Assembly (NCBI GenBank): GCA_903921665.1
Contig: CAIXQT010000129.1
Span: 1 to 11,640 of the forward strand
DNA length: 11,640 nucleotides
Direction: 5' to 3'
Origin: an uncultured Opitutia bacterium
GTDB lineage: Bacteria; Verrucomicrobiota; Verrucomicrobiia; Opitutales; UBA953
Part shown: positions 6,001-11,640 of the stretch, in pieces
Numbering within the stretch: position 1 is the stretch's first letter
Layout: every line of letters begins with the position of its first letter
Translations under genes and position numbers: made by a program
The notes under the pieces: model-generated
What the model was told of the DNA's origin: nothing
What the model saw: only the letters and a program-made list of their open reading frames with translations
Database searches by the model: none

Positions 6001-7542
6001 TCACTTTTTGGCCTTCGCCTTGGCCTTGCCGGCGGGACTCTTCTTGATGAGCTGGACGGAGACGTCGTTCGCCAGTTCGACCCCAGGCGTACTGCGACCG
6101 CGGGCGATGATCTTCTCGAGCTCGGCCTTCATCGCGGCGATACGCTCAGGGAATTCGGCCTGCAGGTTATTCCGCTCACCGGGATCTTTCGACAGGTCAT
6201 AAAGCTGCACCGCAGGCAGACCCGCTTCCTCCGGACCCGGCCGGGGAGAACTCCAACCACCCGAACCAGCGCTGAGGCAAAGTTTCCACTGTCCGTCGCG
6301 GATCGCGAAGCTGCCGTTGATGGATTGACTCACGATCACCTGACGGACCTCGGTCTTTTCACCGCGCAGGACCGGAAGGAAACTCACGCTGTCCTCGGCC
6401 ATCGCCGCCGGCACGGCCGCGCCGGCGATCTCCGCGAAGGTCGCCAGCAAGTCGATCTGGCCGACAAGGGCGGACGAGACGCCTGGCTTCACCTTGGCTG
6501 GCCAGCGGACGACGAACGGCACGCGATGGCCGCCTTCATAGAGGTCGGCCTTGTTGCCGCGATAGACATAACTCGGCTCATGGCCGGCCTTCTGGAGCTC
6601 AGGGATATTGGCCGCCGTCGAGCAGCCGTTGTCGGCCGTGAAGACAACGAGGGTGTTCTCCGTCAGGCCCTGCTTATCGAGCGAAGCCAGCAGGCGGCCG
6701 ACGTCATGGTCGACCTGCTTCACGAAGTCAGCGTACGGGCTGATACCGCTGGAACCTTCGAATTCCTTGGTCGGGACGATCGGCGTGTGCGGAGCGTTCA
6801 GCGGCACATAAGCGAAGAATGGCTTGGCCGGGTCGGCCTTCCGCTGCGCCTCGATGAACGCGATCGTGTGGTCGATGACGGACGGCATGACGTCGACGGC
6901 CTCGAACTTCGGGCCGGCGGGACCGGTCCGCAGCCAGGTCTTGGTCGCGCTCGGGATCTCGGTCATGCGACGGTCCTTGATCCAGACGAACGGCGGCATG
7001 TCGAGCGAAGCACTGATCCCGTAGAAGGTATCGAAGCCATGGTCGACCGGTCCGCCGATGATGTCTCCCGCGAAATCGATCATCCCGACGTTCTTCGGCG
7101 TCTTCGAATATTCCCCGCCATCGTCCGCGAAGCCTCCGCCGGCGATCGGGAAGCTCATGCCGAGGTGCCATTTGCCGAAGCAACCCGTAGCGTAGCCCTG
7201 TTGCTTAAGCATGCTGGCGAGGGTGAGACGGCCCTTGGCGATGAGCGGCGGCGAGAAACCGCCGAGGACGCCAGACTGCAGGCGCGTGCGCCAATGATAG
7301 CGTCCGGTCAGCAGGCTATAGCGGGTCGGGGTGCAGACGCCAGAGGACGTGTGGCCATCCGTGAAACGCACCCCGCCCTTCGCCAACGCGTCGAGATGCG
7401 GCGTGGGGATCTTACTTTGCGGATTGTTAGCGGAAAAGTCTCCGAAGCCCTGGTCGTCGGCCAAGATGACGATGATATTGGGGCGGTCGGCACCACCGAG
7501 CGCCAGGGTCATCAATAGTCCGCTGAATAAGGCGAATCGCAT
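6001..7542 (-). CDS. Secreted sulfatase (formylglycine-dependent, Cys type)
   Basis: A 513-residue type I sulfatase of the alkaline-phosphatase superfamily (PF00884). After a signal peptide (MRFALFSGLLMTLALGGA, 1-18) come PNIIVILADDQG (21-32) with metal ligands Asp29 and Asp30. CTPTRYSLLTGR (70-81) matches the CxPxR signature, so Cys70 would be converted to formylglycine. GKWHLG (123-128), NAPHTP (249-254) and FTADNG (301-306, metal ligands Asp304/Asn305) complete the active site. The C-terminus ends in a Lys/Ala tail (KAKAKAKK). It probably removes sulfate from a glycan outside the cytoplasm; the substrate class cannot be assigned. An ATG at 7596 would add 18 residues before the signal and is rejected. 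The gene diverges from the semialdehyde dehydrogenase gene and converges, with no spacer, on the acidic orphan. The maturation enzyme is not in the window. Confidence 0.92.
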   Translation of the reverse strand: MRFALFSGLLMTLALGGADRPNIIVILADDQGFGDFSANNPQSKIPTPHLDALAKGGVRFTDGHTSSGVCTPTRYSLLTGRYHWRTRLQSGVLGGFSPPLIAKGRLTLASMLKQQGYATGCFGKWHLGMSFPIAGGGFADDGGEYSKTPKNVGMIDFAGDIIGGPVDHGFDTFYGISASLDMPPFVWIKDRRMTEIPSATKTWLRTGPAGPKFEAVDVMPSVIDHTIAFIEAQRKADPAKPFFAYVPLNAPHTPIVPTKEFEGSSGISPYADFVKQVDHDVGRLLASLDKQGLTENTLVVFTADNGCSTAANIPELQKAGHEPSYVYRGNKADLYEGGHRVPFVVRWPAKVKPGVSSALVGQIDLLATFAEIAGAAVPAAMAEDSVSFLPVLRGEKTEVRQVIVSQSINGSFAIRDGQWKLCLSAGSGGWSSPRPGPEEAGLPAVQLYDLSKDPGERNNLQAEFPERIAAMKAELEKIIARGRSTPGVELANDVSVQLIKKSPAGKAKAKAKK

Positions 7543-7551
7543 GGCAGTATT

Positions 7552-7580
7552 CCCCGTATGCTTACCCGAATACCCTACCC
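7552..7580 (-). other. Four-tract G-rich element in the sulfatase leader
   Basis: Read on the - strand, this stretch has four runs of three or four G separated by spacers of 2, 5 and 9 bases. It starts 10 bases upstream of the sulfatase ATG, so the runs would lie in the leader RNA if transcription starts before them. The 9-base spacer makes it a weaker quadruplex candidate than the two in the glucarate cluster. Confidence 0.35.
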
Positions 7581-7627
7581 TGCAATCCGAACCCACGGCC
7601 TATCTTGTTTGCCTCCGGACGAGGCCA

Positions 7628-7650
7628 CCCCTATGCCCTACCCCTCTCCC
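7628..7650 (-). other. Four-tract G-quadruplex-capable element before the dehydrogenase start
   Basis: The + strand carries C-tracts at 7628-7631, 7636-7638, 7641-7644 and 7648-7650, with spacers of 4, 2 and 3 bases. The - strand therefore fits the standard four-run G-quadruplex pattern. It abuts the ATG at 7651 and contains the string CCCTACCCC (7636-7644), also found before gudD. Confidence 0.5.
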
Positions 7651-9240
7651 ATGTCGTCCCTCCTCGGTCACTCTTTCATCGGTTTCACCCGCGGCCAATC
7701 CGCCGCCGCTCCCTACCGGGCGATCAATCCGGCCACGGCGACGGCGCTGGAACCGGACTTCTTCCCGGCCACGGCCGCCGAGGCCGATAAGGCCTGCGCA
7801 CTGGCCGCCCAAGCTACCCCGGTTCTCGCCGCGCTTTCAGGTAAGCAGAAGGCCGCCTTCCTCCGCGATATCGCTACGCGCATCGAAGCGGCGACCCCCG
7901 CGCTCGTCGCCCGCGCCACCCAGGAAACCGGCCTGCCCGAAGCCCGGTGCCAAGGTGAGATCGGCCGCACGATGGGCCAGCTGCGCCTCTTCGCCGATCT
8001 CGTCGAAAAAGGCGACTGGCTCGACGCGCGCATCGAGACCGCCAATCCGGACCGCAAGCCCCTTCCGAAGCCTGACCACCGCTCGCAGCTCCGTCCGATC
8101 GGCCCTGTCGCCGTCTTCTGCGCGAGTAACTTCCCCTTCGCCTACTCCGTCGCCGGCGGCGACACCGCCTCGGCCTTCGCCGCGGGCTGCCCCGTCATCG
8201 TGATGGCGCACCACGCGCACATCGGTACGGCCGAGATCATGGGCGGCCTCATCGTCGACGCCGTGAAGGCTAACGGCCTCCCTGAAGGCACGTTCTCTCT
8301 CCTCATGGGCGAAGGCCGCGTCATCGGTCAGCAGGTCGCCAAGCACCCCACCCTGCGCGCCATCGGCTTCACCGGCTCCCGCGCCGGTGGTCGCGCTCTC
8401 ATGGACACCGCCGCCGCCCGTCCGACCCCGATTCCGGTCTATGCCGAAATGAGCAGTGTCAATCCTGTCGTCCTGCTCGAAGGAGCCCTGGCATCGCGAG
8501 GCGAAGCCATCGCCACCGGCCTCCTTGGTTCCTGCACCCTCGGCGTCGGTCAGTTCTGCACCCAGCCGGGACTCATCGTCCTGACCCGCTCCGCCGCCGC
8601 GGAATCCTTCGTCAACAAGCTCTCCGCCCTCTTCACCGACTGCGCCGACGGGGTGATGCTCACCGCTGGAATTCACCAGGCTTACCAGAAAGGCCTGACC
8701 GCCCGCTCCGCCAAGGCCGGCGTCAAAGTCGTGGCCCAAGGTAAATCCAGCGGACAGCCGAACCGCGCGGTCGCGACGCTCTTCGCGACCGACGCGAAGA
8801 CCTTTGTCGCCGACGGCTCCCTACAAGAAGAAATCTTTGGCCCGAGCTCGCTCGTGATCTGGTGCGCCAATCAGCATGAAGTCGACGCCGTCCTCGGCGC
8901 CCTGCACGGCAATCTGACCGCGACCATCCACGGCACCGACGCCGAGCTCGCCCAGCACGCTGCGCTCATCGCCCGCCTCGAGGCCGTTGCCGGCCGCGTG
9001 GTGGTCAACGGCTTCCCGACCGGCGTCGAAGTCTCGCATGCCATCGTGCACGGCGGCCCCTATCCTTCGCTGTCCGACGGCCGCACGACCTCCGTCGGCT
9101 CCAACGCCATCTACCGCTTCACGCGCCTGGTCTGCTTCCAGAACTATCCTGACGCCAGCCTGCCCGCCGAACTGCAGAACGCCAATCCCCTCGGCCTCTC
9201 CCGTCTCGTCAACGGCACCCGCTCGAATTCTGCGATCTGA
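7651..9240 (+). CDS. 2,5-dioxopentanoate (alpha-ketoglutarate semialdehyde) dehydrogenase
   Basis: A 529-residue aldehyde dehydrogenase that oxidises 2,5-dioxopentanoate to 2-oxoglutarate with NAD(P)+ (EC 1.2.1.26), the last step of oxidative glucarate breakdown. The start at ATG 7651 gives the typical N-terminus (GHSFIGF..., then YRAINPATA). Seen: SNFPFAYSVAGGDTASA (159-175) with Asn160, FTGSRAGG (240-247), general-base Glu266 in YAEMSSVNP and nucleophile Cys303 in GQFCTQPG. The C-terminal run from GFPTGVEVSHA to NPLGLSRLV is characteristic of this subfamily rather than of general ALDHs. One oddity: the segment CPVIVMAHHAH has Met185 where the usual VIVKAHPAH has a lysine that helps bind the cofactor. 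Upstream ATGs at 7558 and 7633 add a Pro-rich, unconserved stretch and are rejected. It is first in the cluster, 31 bp before the dehydratase. Confidence 0.92.
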   Translation: MSSLLGHSFIGFTRGQSAAAPYRAINPATATALEPDFFPATAAEADKACALAAQATPVLAALSGKQKAAFLRDIATRIEAATPALVARATQETGLPEARCQGEIGRTMGQLRLFADLVEKGDWLDARIETANPDRKPLPKPDHRSQLRPIGPVAVFCASNFPFAYSVAGGDTASAFAAGCPVIVMAHHAHIGTAEIMGGLIVDAVKANGLPEGTFSLLMGEGRVIGQQVAKHPTLRAIGFTGSRAGGRALMDTAAARPTPIPVYAEMSSVNPVVLLEGALASRGEAIATGLLGSCTLGVGQFCTQPGLIVLTRSAAAESFVNKLSALFTDCADGVMLTAGIHQAYQKGLTARSAKAGVKVVAQGKSSGQPNRAVATLFATDAKTFVADGSLQEEIFGPSSLVIWCANQHEVDAVLGALHGNLTATIHGTDAELAQHAALIARLEAVAGRVVVNGFPTGVEVSHAIVHGGPYPSLSDGRTTSVGSNAIYRFTRLVCFQNYPDASLPAELQNANPLGLSRLVNGTRSNSAI

Positions 9241-9271
9241 TCTAACCGCCAACCGCTTCTACCTTTCCTCC

Positions 9272-10183
9272 ATGTCCCCCCTCGAACTCCAGAAGGTCCT
9301 CTCCTCCGGACTGCTCTCCTTCCCGATCACCGACTTCAAGGCCAACGGCGACTTCGACGCCCCGAGCTACGCCAAGCGGCTGCAGTGGCTCGCACCCTAC
9401 GGCGCGACCGCGCTCTTCGCCGCCGGCGGCACGGGTGAATTCTTCTCCCTCGAGCCCAAGGAGTATTCCTCCGTCATCAAGACCGCGGTCGACACCTGCG
9501 ACGGCCTCGTGCCGATCCTCGCCGGCGCCGGCGGCCCGACCCGCGTGGCGATCCAATATGCCCAAGAAGCCGAACGCCTCGGAGCGAAGGGCATCCTGCT
9601 GCTGCCGCATTACCTGACGGAGACCAACCAAGATGGTGTCGCGGCCCACGTCGACCAGGTCTGCAAGTCGGTGAAGATCGGCGTCGTCGTCTACAACCGC
9701 AACGTCTGCCGCCTCCAGCCTCACCACCTCGAGAAGCTCGCCGCCGACAACGCCAACCTCATCGGTTACAAGGATGGCTTCGGCGACATCGAACTCATGG
9801 TCTCCATCCGTCGTCGCATGGGCGATCGCTTCAGCTACCTCGGCGGCCTGCCGACCGCTGAGGTCTACGCCGCAGCCTACAAGGCCATGGGCGTGCCGGT
9901 CTACTCTTCCGCCGTGTTCAACTTCATCCCGCAGACCGCGATGGACTTCTACCATGCCGTCGCGAAGGACGACCACGCCACGCAGAATCGCCTGCTCGAC
10001 ACCTTCTTCCTGCCTTACCTTGAGCTCCGCAACAAGAGCGCCGGCTACGCCGTCAGCATCATCAAGGCCGGCGCCACCGTCGTCGGCCACGGCGCAGGAC
10101 CCGTGCGCGCTCCGCTGACCGACCTCAAGCCGGCCGAAGTCGAGCAGCTCGCCGCCCTTATCGCCAAAGCCGGCGTCAAGTAA
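9272..10183 (+). CDS. kdgD: 5-dehydro-4-deoxyglucarate dehydratase (KdgD type)
   Basis: A 303-residue class I aldolase-fold enzyme of the DapA/NAL family. It converts 5-dehydro-4-deoxy-D-glucarate to 2,5-dioxopentanoate, water and CO2 (EC 4.2.1.41). It has exactly the family's usual length. The carboxylate-binding GGTGE (52-56), Tyr141 in VVVYNRN and the Schiff-base Lys167 in LIGYKDGFGDIE are present, and the opening LSSGLLSFPITDF is typical of this dehydratase as opposed to DHDPS. Start 9272 follows the pyrimidine-rich leader TTCTACCTTTCCTCC; the open frame upstream to 8987 is a shadow of the dehydrogenase gene. It lies between the dehydrogenase that uses its product and the transporter, 6 bp away, which supports the function. 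Confidence 0.93.
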   Translation: MSPLELQKVLSSGLLSFPITDFKANGDFDAPSYAKRLQWLAPYGATALFAAGGTGEFFSLEPKEYSSVIKTAVDTCDGLVPILAGAGGPTRVAIQYAQEAERLGAKGILLLPHYLTETNQDGVAAHVDQVCKSVKIGVVVYNRNVCRLQPHHLEKLAADNANLIGYKDGFGDIELMVSIRRRMGDRFSYLGGLPTAEVYAAAYKAMGVPVYSSAVFNFIPQTAMDFYHAVAKDDHATQNRLLDTFFLPYLELRNKSAGYAVSIIKAGATVVGHGAGPVRAPLTDLKPAEVEQLAALIAKAGVK

Positions 10184-10189
10184 TTCGCC

Positions 10190-11482
10190 ATGCAAGAGTT
10201 CGCCGCCGACCATGCCGGACACCTGAGCGACGCCGTCACGAAGGTGAAACGGCGCATCCTGCCGCTGTTCATCCTGATGTTCATCGTGAACTATCTGGAC
10301 CGCGTGAACGTCGGCTTCATCCAGCAACACCTCAAGACGGACCTCGGGCTCGATAGCGCCGCCTACGGCCTAGGTGCCGGACTCTTCTTCATCGGTTACG
10401 CGATCTTCGAGGTCCCGTCGAATATCCTGCTGCAGAAATTCGGCGCCCGTGTCTGGCTGACGCGTATCACCATCTCCTGGGGGGTCGTGGCCTCACTGAT
10501 GGCCTTTGCCCGGAACGAGAATGAATTCTACTTCCTCCGCTTCGCCTTGGGGGCGGCCGAGGCCGGCTTCTTCCCGGGCGTCATCTACTACTTCACCCGC
10601 TGGCTGCCCTCTGCCGAACGCGGCAAGGCCATCGCACTGTTCCTGAGCGGATCGGCCATCGCCTCCATCCTCTCCGGCCCCCTCTCCGGCGCCCTCATGA
10701 AGACCTCGTTGCTCGGCCTGAAGGGCTGGCAGAGCACGCTCTTCGTCGAAGGACTTTTCTCCGTCGTCATCGGGGTCGGCGCCTGGTTCTGGCTGGATTC
10801 CCTGCCCCGCGACGCCCGCTGGCTCTCGGAGCAGGAAAAAAAGGCCCTGGAGACGACCATCGAAGCCGAGCAACGTGAGCGCGAGGCAAACCAGACCGAA
10901 CGTCCCGGCATCTTCCGCCTGCTCCGCGACCCGCAGATCATCCTCTTCTGCGTCGTCTACTTCGCCATCCAGCTGACGATCTACGCCGCGACATTCTGGC
11001 TACCCAACATCATCCGGAAGATGGGTGATCTCACCGACCTCCAGGTCGGCTTCCTGAACTCGGTGCCTTGGACCATCTCCATCCTCGGCATGTATCTCGC
11101 CGCCGCGGGTGCCGCTCGCTGGAAGCGACCGCAACTCTGGGTCGCGGGCGCCTTGGTCATCGCCGCGACGGGGATGTTCCTGTCCACCACCGGCGGACCG
11201 GTGTTCGCGTTCGTCGCGATCTGCTTCGCCGCGTTAGGCTTCAAGTCCGCTTCCTCTCTCTTCTGGCCCATCCCGCAAGGCTACCTCGACGTCCGCATCG
11301 CGGCCGCGGTCATCGCGCTGATCAATTCGCTGGGCAACCTCGGCGGCTTCGTCGCTCCGACGGTCTTCGGTCACCTCGAGAAGGCCACCGGCTCGGTCCA
11401 ATTCGGGCTCTACGGCCTGGCCATCAGCTCGATTCTTGCCGCTGGTCTGGTCTTCCTCGCCCGCACCAAGCCAAAGGCCTGA
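10190..11482 (+). CDS. MFS transporter, anion:cation symporter family (TtuB-like), probable aldarate uptake
   Basis: A 430-residue inner-membrane protein with about 12 hydrophobic segments, in two groups of six around a charged cytoplasmic loop (about 202-245, rich in Glu, Arg and Gln). The first segment carries NYLDRVNVGF (34-43), the signature of the anion:cation symporter family, followed by the GLGAGLFFIGYAIFEVPSN block (60-78). GxxxAGFFPG (121-130) is also typical. The pattern is closer to tartrate/phthalate-type TtuB relatives than to enterobacterial GudP, which starts its first segment differently. Its place between kdgD and gudD makes uptake of glucarate or galactarate by proton symport the best guess; the substrate is inferred from context. 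The start at 10190 is 6 bp after the dehydratase stop, so the two are co-transcribed; no Shine-Dalgarno sequence is evident. Confidence 0.88.
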   Translation: MQEFAADHAGHLSDAVTKVKRRILPLFILMFIVNYLDRVNVGFIQQHLKTDLGLDSAAYGLGAGLFFIGYAIFEVPSNILLQKFGARVWLTRITISWGVVASLMAFARNENEFYFLRFALGAAEAGFFPGVIYYFTRWLPSAERGKAIALFLSGSAIASILSGPLSGALMKTSLLGLKGWQSTLFVEGLFSVVIGVGAWFWLDSLPRDARWLSEQEKKALETTIEAEQREREANQTERPGIFRLLRDPQIILFCVVYFAIQLTIYAATFWLPNIIRKMGDLTDLQVGFLNSVPWTISILGMYLAAAGAARWKRPQLWVAGALVIAATGMFLSTTGGPVFAFVAICFAALGFKSASSLFWPIPQGYLDVRIAAAVIALINSLGNLGGFVAPTVFGHLEKATGSVQFGLYGLAISSILAAGLVFLARTKPKA

Positions 11483-11487
11483 GGCTG

Positions 11488-11508
11488 CCCTCCCCCTACC
11501 CCTACCCC
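11488..11508 (-). other. Four-tract G-quadruplex-capable element before gudD
   Basis: The + strand has C-tracts at 11488-11490, 11492-11496, 11499-11502 and 11505-11508, separated by one, two and two bases. The - strand (template for gudD) thus forms a tight, canonical four-run G-quadruplex pattern. The string CCCTACCCC occurs twice, overlapping. It fills most of the 33-bp gap between the transporter and gudD and ends 7 bases before the ATG. Confidence 0.6.
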
Positions 11509-11515
11509 TTTCGTA

Positions 11516-11640
11516 ATGTCCTCTCCGCTCATCCAATCCATCCGCGTCGTGCCGGTCGCAGGGCATGACAGCATGCTGCTCAACCTGAGCGGCGCGCACG
11601 GCCCGTTCTTCACGCGCAATATCGTCCTGATCACCGACAA
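11516..11640 (+). CDS. gudD: Glucarate dehydratase, N-terminal part (3' end outside window)
   Basis: Forty-one codons plus two bases are present. The translation from residue 7 is nearly diagnostic: QSIRVVPVAGHDSM, then LLNLSGAHGPFFTRN and IVLITD, very close to the start of bacterial GudD (E. coli has VIPVAGHDSMLMNLSGAH at the same place). GudD is an enolase-superfamily enzyme that dehydrates D-glucarate (often also L-idarate) to 5-dehydro-4-deoxy-D-glucarate (EC 4.2.1.40), the substrate of the upstream KdgD. The catalytic residues lie beyond the window. The start follows a C-tract leader and opens ATG TCC like neighbouring genes. Its identification fixes the cluster's substrate as glucarate rather than another source of 2,5-dioxopentanoate. 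Confidence 0.9.
   Translation, partial: MSSPLIQSIRVVPVAGHDSMLLNLSGAHGPFFTRNIVLITD

Larger units (their letters stand above)
7543..7650. promoter_or_regulatory. Divergent intergenic region, sulfatase / glucarate cluster
   Basis: This 108-bp gap separates the sulfatase from the first gene of the glucarate cluster. It holds two groups of C-tracts on the + strand (7552-7580 and 7628-7650). A TATCTT at 7601-7606 could be a -10 element for the + strand but has no good -35. Promoter function follows from position only. Confidence 0.5.

Noticed and set aside
6325..7518. 397-residue open frame on the + strand opposite the sulfatase
   Set aside because: It has Arg/Asp/His-rich low-information composition, whereas the - strand shows the full set of sulfatase motifs in order.
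7543..7596. Longer sulfatase start at 7596
   Set aside because: It would place 18 mainly polar residues before a normal signal peptide. MRFALF at 7542 matches the starts of the other secreted proteins.
7558..7650. Longer dehydrogenase start at 7558 or 7633
   Set aside because: The added Pro-rich residues are unlike family N-termini, and the stretch holds the C-tract leader.
7837..8739. 300-residue open frame on the - strand opposite the semialdehyde dehydrogenase
   Set aside because: It is a composition-driven shadow. The dehydrogenase has all catalytic motifs on the + strand.
9242..10330. 362-residue open frame on the - strand opposite kdgD
   Set aside because: It is Gly/Val/Glu/Asp-rich, typical of antisense frames in GC-rich genes. 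KdgD motifs and exact family length support the + strand.

Overview
The window is a densely packed, GC-rich bacterial segment. It holds nine complete protein genes and two cut by the window edges. The gene mix points to the Planctomycetota-Verrucomicrobiota group, most likely a Verrucomicrobiota of the Opitutae type: a secreted sulfatase, a DUF4886 SGNH hydrolase, a SASA-type esterase joined to a metallopeptidase, a signal-bearing Gfo/Idh/MocA oxidoreductase and AP-endonuclease-2-type TIM barrels. Genes on the + strand mostly start after pyrimidine-rich leaders with no clear Shine-Dalgarno sequence. The taxonomy is inferred from gene content alone.

Left part (1-4492): the C-terminal part of a large alpha/beta-hydrolase-family protein overlaps by 4 bp a Gfo/Idh/MocA oxidoreductase with an N-terminal export signal. 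Facing them, 3 bp away, are two secreted hydrolases on the - strand: a DUF4886 SGNH hydrolase, preceded (transcriptionally upstream) by a protein that combines a sialate-O-acetylesterase-like domain with a complete HExxH zincin domain. Middle part (4493-7542): a divergent intergenic region with four 12-bp tandem units leads to a sugar-phosphate isomerase/epimerase-like TIM barrel and a very acidic orphan protein. These run head-on into a secreted FGly-type sulfatase whose stop codon abuts that of the acidic protein.

Right part (7543-11640): a second divergent region starts a + strand cluster that reads as a D-glucarate pathway. The order is 2,5-dioxopentanoate (alpha-ketoglutarate semialdehyde) dehydrogenase, 5-dehydro-4-deoxyglucarate dehydratase, a TtuB-like MFS transporter, and the first 41 codons of glucarate dehydratase (gudD), which runs off the end. 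The chain would be uptake of the aldarate, dehydration by GudD, dehydration and decarboxylation by the KdgD-type enzyme, and oxidation to 2-oxoglutarate for the TCA cycle. No regulator of this cluster lies in the window.

The most notable points are the esterase-zincin fusion, a Lys-to-Met change at the expected cofactor-binding lysine of the semialdehyde dehydrogenase, four-tract C-rich (G-quadruplex-capable) elements directly before the first and last genes of the glucarate cluster, the 12-bp repeats, and a shared 17-nt gene start in two neighbouring secreted hydrolases. I found no CRISPR array, transposon, tRNA or rRNA, and no gene-free stretch longer than 300 bases.
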